Source: a virus
Virus record (IMG/VR): IMGVR_UViG_3300047546_001881
Span: 1-64,000 of that record
DNA length: 64,000 nucleotides
Reading direction: 5' to 3' (one strand)
The notes under the pieces were generated by a model. The model did no database searches. It was not told the DNA's origin and saw nothing but the letters and a program-made list of their open reading frames with translations. A program made the position numbers and the translations under genes. Below, in pieces: positions 21,741 through 29,754 of this stretch; within the stretch, counting starts at the first letter, position 1; each line of letters opens with the position of its first letter.

Positions 21741-21956
21741 ATGCGTGATATCGTACTCGTTCGCGTTCCAGGTCCAGGCGCTTCAACCGTTCAGGTTACC
21801 GACACTATGACTGTTGCTGAGTTCGCAGCTCGCGAAGCTCTTAACGGTCGTAACATTGTTCTCGACGGTACTGGTCTTGAGCCACAGGCTTGGTCCAGCA
21901 CCACTCTTGCTGGTGTTCGCGAACTATTCGCAACTGGCAGCGTTAAGGGTAACTGA
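21741..21956 (+). CDS. Ubiquitin-like beta-grasp protein, 71 aa
   Basis: 71 residues: two beta strands (DIVLVRVPG, STVQVTD), a helix starting TVAEFAAREAL, further strands, and an ending FATGSVKGN. The strand-strand-helix-strand order, length and VKG-type tail match prokaryotic ubiquitin-like proteins such as those of phage JAB/E1 clusters and PRTRC protein C. One residue (Asn71) follows the terminal Gly, so JAB cleavage could expose it for E1. The gene is much GC-richer and more codon-biased than its neighbours, like ssb and the gene at 31405, suggesting abundant product. A strong terminator follows. Confidence 0.7.
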   Translation: MRDIVLVRVPGPGASTVQVTDTMTVAEFAAREALNGRNIVLDGTGLEPQAWSSTTLAGVRELFATGSVKGN

Positions 21957-21983
21957 ACCCTTTAGCTCTTTTACATTGCTAAC

Positions 21984-22024
21984 AATGCTCGTCCTACTTA
22001 CCAAAGTAGGGCGAGCATTTTTTT
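21984..22024 (+). terminator. Strong intrinsic terminator after the Ubl gene
   Basis: A 15-base stem with one G-T pair (21984-21998 with 22005-22019), 6-base loop, and a T8 run. Confidence 0.9.
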
Positions 22025-22045
22025 CCTTTCAACAAAAGTTTATAC

Positions 22046-22432
22046 ATGGTTGTACAAGTTATTGGTCTTCCATGTTCTGGAAAAACAACTGCAATAAAAA
22101 CGTTTCTTGAAATGAATCCTAGTATCAAACATATAGATATTAGAGATTACAAGAACGAAAACGAATTTAAAAAAGCTGTTACCAGTTTCGTGGATAAAAA
22201 AGTTGAAATTGTAGCCGAGAGTGCTTCTGGCTTCTATATAGAGAAAACAAAAGTTATCAAATTAGAAATCCCTAAGATGGAACTCTATAGTAGATCCTTA
22301 GTTAGAGATAAAACATTTGATGCAGACTACCTTTCTTTATTAGAAACTGTTATGCTTAGAACAAAATATACAGTGAGTACTAAAGATGGGCTCATAGCTC
22401 TATTATCTAAAATGTTTGAGGCAAAACAATGA
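22046..22432 (+). CDS. Small P-loop ATPase/kinase-like protein, 128 aa
   Basis: GLPCSGKTT near the N-terminus is a Walker A motif. The rest is short and lacks a clear Walker B or lid, so nucleotide or small-molecule kinase is only a class-level guess. ATGA overlap with phoH implies co-expression. Confidence 0.6.
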   Translation: MVVQVIGLPCSGKTTAIKTFLEMNPSIKHIDIRDYKNENEFKKAVTSFVDKKVEIVAESASGFYIEKTKVIKLEIPKMELYSRSLVRDKTFDADYLSLLETVMLRTKYTVSTKDGLIALLSKMFEAKQ

Positions 22433-23307
22433 GAACTTTAAGAATCTTTGATTTAACTGAAGATGATATAGTCGCAAGTGCTTCTGAACACCCAACGTAC
22501 TTTCCATCAGTACCAGACGATTTAGCAATAAATTCGTTTCTTATAGTAAGTGATTCAGATAAATCAAAAAAGATTTTGTGTAAAGTTGTCAGGCCAAAAA
22601 CTATTATAAAGATAGTAACATCTCCAAATACTAACTACTTTGGTATTGCATCCAAAGATGCAAACCAAGCAGCGTTTCTAAACTGTCTTGCAGATCCAAA
22701 AGTAAAAGTATCCGTATGTATAGGTGAAGCAGGAACAGGTAAAACTACTCTTGCTTTAGCTTATGCATTGCAGATGCTTTCAGAAAAGAAGATGAATGTA
22801 TGCTTGTCTAAGCCTACTACTTTAGTAGGAAGCAATAATACATTTGGTCCTATACCCGGAGATGTTAACGAAAAGTATGCTCCACATACTCAGTCTTATG
22901 AAATTATTCTTAAGAAGTTAACTGGTGCAAGAAAGTCTTATTTAGAAATGTTAAAAAGCAATGAGTTAATAAAGTTCGAACCCATTGAATATGTTCGCGG
23001 CAACACTTATGAGAATACAGTATTCATCTTAGATGAAGCTCAAAACTTATCTTGGCACGAACTTAAAACTGTCGTATCTAGAATAGCAGAAGACAGTAAG
23101 ATGATTGTTCTTGGAGATCCAGCTCAGATAGATACTGGAGAAACTTTTACTTCTACAGGTTTATTTAAGATGTTAAACTCCAAAGCATTTGGTAACTCTG
23201 AAATAACTTCTGCTATTGAACTTAATCGTCAATACAGAGGACCCTTACCTACTCTTATTTCAGAGATAGATAAAGAGATAGTAAAATGCACAAACAAGAA
23301 GCAGTAG
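22429..23307 (+). CDS. phoH: PhoH-like ATPase
   Basis: 292 residues. Walker A GEAGTGKTT near residue 100 and Walker B FILDEAQN, then MIVLGDPAQID and ELNRQYRG, are the hallmarks of the PhoH family, an RNA/DNA helicase-like ATPase common in phages. The exact job in infection is not settled in the family. It overlaps both neighbours and belongs to a run of coupled genes. Confidence 0.88.
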   Translation: MRTLRIFDLTEDDIVASASEHPTYFPSVPDDLAINSFLIVSDSDKSKKILCKVVRPKTIIKIVTSPNTNYFGIASKDANQAAFLNCLADPKVKVSVCIGEAGTGKTTLALAYALQMLSEKKMNVCLSKPTTLVGSNNTFGPIPGDVNEKYAPHTQSYEIILKKLTGARKSYLEMLKSNELIKFEPIEYVRGNTYENTVFILDEAQNLSWHELKTVVSRIAEDSKMIVLGDPAQIDTGETFTSTGLFKMLNSKAFGNSEITSAIELNRQYRGPLPTLISEIDKEIVKCTNKKQ

Positions 23308-23534
23308 ATGAAGTATTAAAACTACTTTCATCTTTTAGTATTAAAGATAAAGTAGAAGTCTTAGCAAATGTATTTATAGTTCTAGGTGTTCCTGGTATTA
23401 AGACAACTGATGAAATAACTAGATCTAACATTATAGATATAGTTTTGCGCGATATAGAGAAAAATGGACAGACTCTTACTAATGCATTAGTGAGACAAGG
23501 TCTATTGATACTTACTTGGTTAAAAGAGGATTAA
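23286..23534 (+). CDS. Hypothetical helical protein, 82 aa
   Basis: Overlaps the end of phoH by 22 bases. Predicted helical protein (EAVDEVLKLLSSFSIKDKVEVLANVFIVLG). No family recognised. Confidence 0.55.
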   Translation: MHKQEAVDEVLKLLSSFSIKDKVEVLANVFIVLGVPGIKTTDEITRSNIIDIVLRDIEKNGQTLTNALVRQGLLILTWLKED

Positions 23535-23537
23535 AAT

Positions 23538-24014
23538 ATGAGAAAGTTTCCTGGTACTTACCCTGTTTATAAAAAGAATGGTGCAGCTCAATTCACAGTA
23601 ATTCCTCCTAAAGTAGATGCTGGTGGTCGAATTACTAAGAACGGAGCCATTCTTCTAGAAGTTGCCTCTGCTGTTGGAGATAAAGCTTACGACTGGAAAG
23701 CAAAGATTAGCTTTGCTATTGGTGTAAATGATATTGCGCTTTGGTTCAATGATCCAAATGCTCAAGTTAAACTAATTCACAAGACTCCTGAGTCTTCACT
23801 AATGAAGACTTTAGAAGTCATTCCTGGAGAAGGTCAGTACTCTGGTACTTATCAGTTAAAGCTTACTGAAAAAGATTCTTCCAACAATGCATTCCGTAGT
23901 ATCTTTGTCCCCGTTACCAACGGAGAATATACAATACTACTGCGCTTGTTCATGCATGCAATGCCATTGCTAATCGGCTGGGATAATGAATCCCAGCTTG
24001 ATCACAGTGCATAA
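23538..24014 (+). CDS. Conserved-looking beta-rich protein, 158 aa
   Basis: Mostly beta strands with a hydrophobic C-terminal helix (YTILLRLFMHAMPLLIGW). The strand pattern faintly recalls Whirly-like ssDNA/RNA-binding proteins, but this is an impression without a diagnostic motif. Located between phoH and the SpoVG gene. Confidence 0.6.
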   Translation: MRKFPGTYPVYKKNGAAQFTVIPPKVDAGGRITKNGAILLEVASAVGDKAYDWKAKISFAIGVNDIALWFNDPNAQVKLIHKTPESSLMKTLEVIPGEGQYSGTYQLKLTEKDSSNNAFRSIFVPVTNGEYTILLRLFMHAMPLLIGWDNESQLDHSA

Positions 24015-24313
24015 TGGAAACAGGAGACAAGTTCTCTTGGCAAGTTAAGACTAACCAAGAAGAACTGCACTTAAGCTCGAGCACACTGTTAGATCTACTA
24101 TTCTCTAAAGTAAATAAAGTAGAAAGAGAAGACTTTGCAGTCTTGATAGAAGAGTTTTGTAACTTTCTAAACGCTTCTAAAAGACTTACGTCAATGAATA
24201 TTATGCAAGTAGCTACACTAGCATTTAGTGTGGGTTACTTCTATAGATTGTTTCTAGAAAAGAATAAAGTCGAATTTGGAAATAGCAAAGTACTAAATAA
24301 GGAAGAAAAATGA
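24014..24313 (+). CDS. Hypothetical helical protein, 99 aa
   Basis: One-base overlap with the upstream stop (ATAATGG context). Helical, charged C-terminus. Unknown function. Confidence 0.55.
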   Translation: METGDKFSWQVKTNQEELHLSSSTLLDLLFSKVNKVEREDFAVLIEEFCNFLNASKRLTSMNIMQVATLAFSVGYFYRLFLEKNKVEFGNSKVLNKEEK

Positions 24314-24495
24314 ATTTTCTAGTAAGTTTATTCGCTAGTAGATTTGTCAAAATGATTGCTCAAGAAATCGTAAAAGCTATGGTCGTGGTAGCTGCTAGAG
24401 TTACTTTTCTAGCACTTAATGATCATAGATACAATCAGAAAAAAATAGAGAACAAATATAGGATTAAAGATGTTCAACTACTCGGTCAAAATTAA
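24310..24495 (+). CDS. Small basic protein with hydrophobic helix, 61 aa
   Basis: ATGA overlap with its predecessor. Residues 1-40 form a hydrophobic or amphipathic helix and the tail is basic. It overlaps the SpoVG start by 26 bases. Confidence 0.5.
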   Translation: MNFLVSLFASRFVKMIAQEIVKAMVVVAARVTFLALNDHRYNQKKIENKYRIKDVQLLGQN

Positions 24496-24874
24496 GGAAA
24501 TTCCTAACCCTAAAGGCAAAATTGTTGCTTTTGCATCTCTCGTAATTGAAGATGTATTTGAAGTTGATGGTTTCAAGATTATCAACGGTGCTAAAGGTTA
24601 CTTTGTCTCTCATCCCCAGCATAAGGGTAAAGACAAAGATGGAAATGATACTTACTTTGATGATGTTCGCTTTAGCGGCGATACTGCAGATGCTATAAAA
24701 GAAGAAATTCATCGCGCAATTATCCAGCAGTACAACCGCTCTGGAGGCAACCAGATGCAAAGCAGAGCTCAGACAGCTCAGAGTGCGAACAAGGCAATTC
24801 AGCCTACTCAGAACTCAAGACAACAGCCCACACAGGCTCCATCAGCCCAGCAGGGTAGACAGCCTCTCTGGTAA
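24470..24874 (+). CDS. spoVG: SpoVG family nucleic-acid-binding protein
   Basis: 134 residues. Residues 1-80 match SpoVG: VKIKEIPNPKGKIVAFASLVI, FEVDGFKIINGAKGYFVSHP and TYFDDVRF. SpoVG proteins bind DNA and RNA and act as regulators in Gram-positive and spirochaete bacteria. A Gln/Ser/Pro-rich disordered tail of about 45 residues, ending in QPLW, is added here. Its presence in the PhoH operon, just before a terminator, suggests a regulator or RNA-binding helper of replication genes. Confidence 0.8.
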   Translation: MFNYSVKIKEIPNPKGKIVAFASLVIEDVFEVDGFKIINGAKGYFVSHPQHKGKDKDGNDTYFDDVRFSGDTADAIKEEIHRAIIQQYNRSGGNQMQSRAQTAQSANKAIQPTQNSRQQPTQAPSAQQGRQPLW

Positions 24875-24888
24875 TTTAACTTACCACT

Positions 24889-24920
24889 GGTCCCCTCCTT
24901 GTAATGAGGAGGGGACCTTT
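24889..24920 (+). terminator. Terminator-like hairpin
   Basis: GGTCCCCTCCT (24889-24899) pairs perfectly with 24907-24917; only TTT follows. Confidence 0.7.
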
Positions 24921-24942
24921 GCGTCTTACAATAGGTTACTTA

Positions 24943-25512
24943 ATGGAAACTGATAACCAGACTGAAGAAGAAGTAAATAATATTACCGATGTAATAACTT
25001 CGGATGATATCAGTAAAGCTATTGTAGAAGGTGCAGAAATCTACTCTCAGATTACTGAAACTTTTATTAAAGAGTTTGTATTTTATGACAAGACTCTTTA
25101 TGAATGGGCAACAGATCTAATGGTAGAGATACCTAACAAAAACAATCTAGATGGTAATTCATTTAGAGGATGCTTAATAGAGCTTGCAAATAATATTCAG
25201 ATTGCAAGTAATTATTATAGCGTTGCTTCTTCAATGGCAGATGGTATTGCTGGCGGCAACTCCATCAAAAAATCAGATGTAATGTCTGCAATAGTTAACA
25301 ATTATTCTAAGAGAGGGGCAAGGAGACCCGCTGGAGCAGTCATTGAAAAAATGGCTGAGTCTTATATGTCTTCTACTGTTTCAGCAAGTGTTGCTGCTAA
25401 AATTGTAAAGAACTTTTGGCGGCAAAGACTTGATACTTTGATTGATATTAGAAAAGTACTAGAACAAGTAGGCATGTCTCTTAATGTAGAAACGAAATGG
25501 ACAAACCAGTAG
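24943..25512 (+). CDS. Hypothetical protein, 189 aa
   Basis: ATG 24943 is preferred because the in-frame ATG at 24904 lies in the terminator stem. Acidic N-terminus, helical body with SKRGARRPAGAVIEKMAESYM. Overlaps the end region of the next operon start. Unknown function. Confidence 0.6.
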   Translation: METDNQTEEEVNNITDVITSDDISKAIVEGAEIYSQITETFIKEFVFYDKTLYEWATDLMVEIPNKNNLDGNSFRGCLIELANNIQIASNYYSVASSMADGIAGGNSIKKSDVMSAIVNNYSKRGARRPAGAVIEKMAESYMSSTVSASVAAKIVKNFWRQRLDTLIDIRKVLEQVGMSLNVETKWTNQ

Positions 25513-25520
25513 AGGTCAAA

Positions 25521-25769
25521 ATGTCTAAAATTAGAAAAGATTGTATATATCAAATCTCTACTTTGCATATACCAAAGTCATTTTGGGACTTTGGTAAGTA
25601 TATCTTTATGAAGTACTTGACCGGTTACTACGTTTATGTAGATGCCCCATCTTCTAAAGATCCAGAATGGCTTAAGCCAATTATGGAAGATGCTTACAAT
25701 GCTAACTGCACCTTCATTGATTTTAGTGAAGATGCTCCTCTTCTTAATAAATACGAGGTATATGAATAA
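25521..25769 (+). CDS. Hypothetical protein, 82 aa
   Basis: ATG 25521 is preceded by AGAGGTC. Aromatic-rich (FWDFGKYIFMKYLTGYYVYVD). Its last base overlaps the next start. Confidence 0.55.
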   Translation: MSKIRKDCIYQISTLHIPKSFWDFGKYIFMKYLTGYYVYVDAPSSKDPEWLKPIMEDAYNANCTFIDFSEDAPLLNKYEVYE

Positions 25770-26074
25770 TGCTTAACCAAGCATCTGTCGCAGTTAGAGT
25801 TTTGGAAGATGGTGAAACCTGGACAACTGGCGACGTAAAAGTTGCCTTCTTAACTCAAGAGCAGTTTAAGTTTCTCTGTGAAGATTCTTCTATTTCAGAT
25901 GTGGTTAGTTCATTTAATGTTCCAATGACTAATTTAGAACTTGCTTTTGCTAACTTAATTGCAGAGATTCTTTCTAATCCAGAAAACAGTTCTCTTGCTA
26001 GATCTTTATCTATTTCAGAAGAAGAAATAGACGATCTATACGACAAAGCAATGTTTCTAGTTCGGAAATATTAA
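25769..26074 (+). CDS. Hypothetical protein, 101 aa
   Basis: Soluble mixed protein with an acidic helical C-terminus (ISEEEIDDLYDKAM). It abuts the dCMP deaminase gene without a gap. Confidence 0.55.
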   Translation: MLNQASVAVRVLEDGETWTTGDVKVAFLTQEQFKFLCEDSSISDVVSSFNVPMTNLELAFANLIAEILSNPENSSLARSLSISEEEIDDLYDKAMFLVRKY

Positions 26075-26539
26075 GTGAATCAAAAGCATTTAGAAGTACG
26101 AATTAATCAACTAGTATCTTTAGCTAAAGCTTCTACTTGTCCTAGAGGCAAAGTCGCTGCAATGCTAATAGATCCTACAAGGAATACTATTATAGCAGAT
26201 GGTTATAATGGCCCTCCTAGAGGGCCAGATCCTCTGTGTGGCGGTCTTGTTTGTGATAGAAATATCCAGCAAGTCTCCTCTGGCACCAAAATAGAAGTTG
26301 GCTGTCACCATGCAGAGATGAATGTTATTTGTAATGCCGCTGCTAACGGTACCTCAACTAGAGGTACCGTTATGCTGACAAACGTTGTTCCATGTTTGAT
26401 GTGCGCCAAGCTAATACATCATTCAGGAATAGTTAAAGTTATTACTATAGCTAATAGTTACCCTGGAGGAAATGCAGGAATTGTTTACTTAAATAAAGTA
26501 AATATACCTGTTGAACAAATATCTTTGGAGAAAACATGA
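26075..26539 (+). CDS. dCMP deaminase
   Basis: 154 residues, GTG start directly after the upstream stop. GCHHAEMN supplies the zinc-binding His and catalytic Glu, VPCLMCAKLIHHSGI the two zinc cysteines. The substrate-side GYNGPPRGPD segment is typical of deoxycytidylate deaminases, which turn dCMP into dUMP for thymidylate synthesis. It lies a short distance upstream of RNR and dUTPase, so the three act in one pathway. Two perfect hairpins are embedded in the gene. Confidence 0.88.
   Translation: MNQKHLEVRINQLVSLAKASTCPRGKVAAMLIDPTRNTIIADGYNGPPRGPDPLCGGLVCDRNIQQVSSGTKIEVGCHHAEMNVICNAAANGTSTRGTVMLTNVVPCLMCAKLIHHSGIVKVITIANSYPGGNAGIVYLNKVNIPVEQISLEKT
26209..26227. repeat. Intragenic hairpin, 8-bp arms
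   Basis: TGGCCCTC pairs with GAGGGCCA around CTA; it encodes GPPRGP in the deaminase. Confidence 0.75.
26344..26372. repeat. Intragenic hairpin, 12-bp arms
   Basis: TAACGGTACCTC (26344-26355) pairs with 26361-26372 around AACTA, in the dCMP deaminase gene. Confidence 0.85.
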
Positions 26540-26784
26540 TTGATGGCTTAGTTCTTGGCAGCATCACATGGTTAAGTTATGTATTCAGCTTTATGCACTT
26601 TCCATTAATACTAAAGCGTTTCTTACTTAAGAACTTTTTCTTGACTGATATTCTATCTGTTACTTTTACTTATATGCTTTTGAGTTCAGTCTCACAAAGT
26701 TTAGGCTCCGTAATTGGATCTATCTTCTGTGGACTGCTAGTTGATATCTCCTTGATGATTAAAAACGCATGGGATAAATCATGA
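26536..26784 (+). CDS. Membrane protein, 82 aa
   Basis: ATGA overlaps at both ends. Two or three hydrophobic segments. Unknown function. Confidence 0.6.
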   Translation: MIDGLVLGSITWLSYVFSFMHFPLILKRFLLKNFFLTDILSVTFTYMLLSSVSQSLGSVIGSIFCGLLVDISLMIKNAWDKS

Positions 26785-27035
26785 ACTCTTATAATAAAAT
26801 GTTCTTTCAACTTTTTAGAAGAGAGATTGAAGATAATATCAAAAACATTACAGATGAAGAACTAGCAGCAATTCTTATTGCTCTAGAAGATCCTGAATCA
26901 GAAGTATGTTCAAGAGATATTATGTCTATGCTTATTGGTGTTCCAACTGATGATCTAAGTCAGGTAGTTAAGGAAATATATGAAGAGTCGCAGGTTGACT
27001 GGCAGCTTCCGAAGATCGCACCTTCAGAAGAATAA
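26781..27035 (+). CDS. Hypothetical acidic protein, 84 aa
   Basis: Helical, rich in Glu and Asp (ITDEELAAILIALEDPESE). Coupled to the membrane-protein gene by a 4-base overlap. Confidence 0.6.
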   Translation: MNSYNKMFFQLFRREIEDNIKNITDEELAAILIALEDPESEVCSRDIMSMLIGVPTDDLSQVVKEIYEESQVDWQLPKIAPSEE

Positions 27036-27054
27036 GTTACATTATTTTTTATAA

Positions 27055-27228
27055 ATGTTGACTTATCTTAAAAAAGGTATTATAAGTTTACTTACATATT
27101 TTATAGTTTTTGCAGGAATAGTATGGACCTTAGTGTCCATACTATTCTTTTTACTGCCGGTTGTAACTGTATATATTCTATGTAAGCTTATTGATCCAAA
27201 GTATAAAATCATTGCAAATGAAGGATAA
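27055..27228 (+). CDS. Small membrane protein, 57 aa
   Basis: ATG 27055. Residues 9-42 are almost wholly hydrophobic and may cross the membrane twice. A perfect 13-bp hairpin spans its middle. It ends one base before the RNR start. Confidence 0.5.
   Translation: MLTYLKKGIISLLTYFIVFAGIVWTLVSILFFLLPVVTVYILCKLIDPKYKIIANEG
27116..27147. repeat. Intragenic hairpin, 13-bp arms
   Basis: The longest perfect loop-separated stem in the window: 27116-27128 with 27135-27147 around CTTAGT, inside the small membrane-protein gene. Confidence 0.85.
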
Positions 27229-27229
27229 T

Positions 27230-29308
27230 ATGTTTTTAAATACAATTTCTACTGAAAAGAAAATTAGAACTTTCTCTCTTAGTAATAACTTTCTTGATAG
27301 TTATGTTGATACTCAACCAAAGTGGGGACCTGTCGGATACTTCACTTATAAAAGAACTTATGCAAGAGCATTAGAAAATGGTGACACAGAAGAGTTCTGG
27401 CAAACCTGTAAGAGAGTTGTAGAAGGCGTTTATAACGTTCAGAAACAACACTGCAAATCAATCTCACTCCCATGGGATGATCGTAAAGCCCAGCTCTCTG
27501 CACAAGAAATGTTTAAGAGAATGTGGGAATTTAAGTTTCTTCCTCCAGGAAGAGGCTTATGGAGTATGGGTACTTCTATCATTGCAGAAAAAGGTGGCGC
27601 TGCATTAAATAATTGCGGCTTCGTAACTACTGCAAACATTGATATAGACTTTGCAGATCCATTTTGTTTCCTAATGGATATGTCAATGCTTGGTGTTGGA
27701 GTTGGTTCTGACACAAAAGGTGCAGGCAAAGTAAACATTATTCCACCTAAAGTTGGTGGCACTTTTGTTGTAGAAGATTCAAGAGAAGGTTGGTGCGCTC
27801 TTCTTAGAGTAGTACTTGATGCACATATAGGTAAGGGTATTCTTCCTAGAATAATTGATTATTCTAAGGTCAGACCTCTTGGCGCTATCATTAAAGGTTT
27901 TGGCGGTATAGCCTCTGGACCTGGTCCTCTTGTTAAGATGATTGATTCTATCTGCAAAGTATTAGAAGTTCAGGCGCCTACTCCTATTACTTCTTCTATG
28001 ATTGTTGATATTCACAATCTAGTAGGAGCTTGTGTAGTTGCCGGCGGTGTACGCCGTACTGCAGAGATTATGTTTGGTGACTGGAAAGACGAAAACTTCA
28101 GGAATCTAAAAGATCCAACTGATCTTAACAACTGGTCATCTGAACTTTATTCTTTAACTTCTTCAGAAGATACTTTTGAAGGCAAGGAAGAAAGAATAGA
28201 AGAGCTAAAACACTTAATTGAAAACCATCCTTTACGTACTCATAGATGGGCAAGTAATAACTCCATCTTTGGTCAAATAGGTATGGACTACACAAAGGTT
28301 GCAGAATCTTTAGCTAAAAATGGTGAGCCAGGTATTATCTGGCTAGCTGCTATGAAAGATTATTCAAGAATGAATGATCCTAAAGATGAGAAAGATTACA
28401 GAGCTGCAGGTTGTAATCCATGCGCTGAGCAAACACTTGAAGATAGAGAACTTTGCTGTCTAGTAGAAACATTCCCTGCTAATCACTCAAGTGCAGAAGA
28501 TTATTTAACTACTCTTAAGTATGCATATCTTTATGCTAAGACAGTTACTTTAATACCTACTCACGATGAACGTACAAACAGAACCATGATGAGAAATCGT
28601 AGAATCGGTTGCTCTCAAACTGGTATTCAGCAAGCAATAATTAAGTTTGGTAGAAGAACATTCTTAAATGATTTCTGTGATGCAGGTTACAAAAGAATTC
28701 AGAATCTAGATCTCTCTTATTCAGAATGGTTAGCTGTACCAAGAAGCATTAAGACTACTTCTGTTAAACCAAGTGGAACAGTAAGTCTTCTTTGTGGAGC
28801 TTCAGCAGGTATTCATCATCCACATAGTGAATATTATATTCGTAACATTACAGTTCAAGAAACAAGTCCACTTGTTCAGGCCTGTATTGATGCAGGATAC
28901 CAAGTAGAGAAGTATGTTTATGCTGGCAATACTATGGTTGTATCTTTTCCAGTAAAAGAAGAAAACTTCTCTGCTTCCAAAAAAGATGTAAGTATCTGGC
29001 AACAGTTTAAAGACGCTGCAGATCTTCAAGCTTATTGGGCAGACAACCAAGTATCAGTTACTGTAACATTTAAAAAAGAGGAAGAGAGTCAGATTAAACT
29101 ATGTCTTGAATCTTTCGAGGACAAGCTTAAGTCTATCTCTCTACTACCTCTAGTAGAGCACGGTTACGTACAAGCTCCTTACATTGAAATAACTAAAGAG
29201 CAATACGAAGCTATGATTCAGAATATTAAACCTTTAATACTCAACTTCAACACACATGAAAAAGATGACAACTATTGTGATGGTGGAGCCTGCGAGATTA
29301 AATTATGA
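27230..29308 (+). CDS. Adenosylcobalamin-dependent ribonucleotide reductase (class II)
   Basis: 692 residues from ATG 27230 (AAGGAT upstream). NNCGFV, NPCAEQTLE with the thiyl-radical Cys and its Asn/Glu partners, VKPSGTVS and a C-terminal CDGGAC redox pair identify a monomeric class II enzyme of the Lactobacillus leichmannii triphosphate-reductase type (usual length about 740). It reduces ribonucleoside triphosphates to dNTPs using adenosylcobalamin, works with or without oxygen and needs no separate small subunit. It feeds dUTPase, which overlaps its stop by 4 bases. Confidence 0.9.
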   Translation: MFLNTISTEKKIRTFSLSNNFLDSYVDTQPKWGPVGYFTYKRTYARALENGDTEEFWQTCKRVVEGVYNVQKQHCKSISLPWDDRKAQLSAQEMFKRMWEFKFLPPGRGLWSMGTSIIAEKGGAALNNCGFVTTANIDIDFADPFCFLMDMSMLGVGVGSDTKGAGKVNIIPPKVGGTFVVEDSREGWCALLRVVLDAHIGKGILPRIIDYSKVRPLGAIIKGFGGIASGPGPLVKMIDSICKVLEVQAPTPITSSMIVDIHNLVGACVVAGGVRRTAEIMFGDWKDENFRNLKDPTDLNNWSSELYSLTSSEDTFEGKEERIEELKHLIENHPLRTHRWASNNSIFGQIGMDYTKVAESLAKNGEPGIIWLAAMKDYSRMNDPKDEKDYRAAGCNPCAEQTLEDRELCCLVETFPANHSSAEDYLTTLKYAYLYAKTVTLIPTHDERTNRTMMRNRRIGCSQTGIQQAIIKFGRRTFLNDFCDAGYKRIQNLDLSYSEWLAVPRSIKTTSVKPSGTVSLLCGASAGIHHPHSEYYIRNITVQETSPLVQACIDAGYQVEKYVYAGNTMVVSFPVKEENFSASKKDVSIWQQFKDAADLQAYWADNQVSVTVTFKKEEESQIKLCLESFEDKLKSISLLPLVEHGYVQAPYIEITKEQYEAMIQNIKPLILNFNTHEKDDNYCDGGACEIKL

Positions 29309-29754
29309 TTCTTAAGTATTCAGAAATTATACCTGTCAAAACTCCTATAAGAGCCAATCCATCAGATGCTGGACTGGATATCTTTTGTGCAGAAGATATA
29401 GATGAAATTCTTATTTCTAGAAACTCAAACAAAGTATTAAGAACTGGTCTGAAGTTTGAGATACCACACGGCTATATGCTTATGGTATGTAACAGGAGTA
29501 GTGTTGCTAGCAAATATAACTTAGTTGTTGGCGCACACATTGTAGACTCTGGCTACAATGGCGAACTTTTTATTGATCTTCATAACATTGGTGACGCTGA
29601 TCAAGTAATTACTCGCGGTCAAAAGATTGCTCAAGTAGTACTTGTACCAATTGTTCCTTTTATACCAATGCTTGTTCCAGAAGATAACCTATACAATGTT
29701 CCATTAACTATTTCTAATAGAAAAGATGGAGCAATGGGTAGCACTGGAATATGA
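29305..29754 (+). CDS. dut: dUTPase
   Basis: 149 residues with the five trimeric dUTPase motifs in order: PSDAGLDIFCAED, NRSSVASKYNL, VDSGYNGELFIDLHN, RGQKIAQVVLVP and a shortened glycine motif GAMGSTG. It hydrolyses dUTP to dUMP, preventing uracil incorporation and supplying ThyX. Coupled to RNR by ATGA. Confidence 0.93.
   Translation: MILKYSEIIPVKTPIRANPSDAGLDIFCAEDIDEILISRNSNKVLRTGLKFEIPHGYMLMVCNRSSVASKYNLVVGAHIVDSGYNGELFIDLHNIGDADQVITRGQKIAQVVLVPIVPFIPMLVPEDNLYNVPLTISNRKDGAMGSTGI

Noticed and set aside
27063-27245. Minus-strand frame opposite the small membrane gene
   Set aside because: The plus-strand frame at 27055-27228 fits the operon; the minus frame is its shadow.
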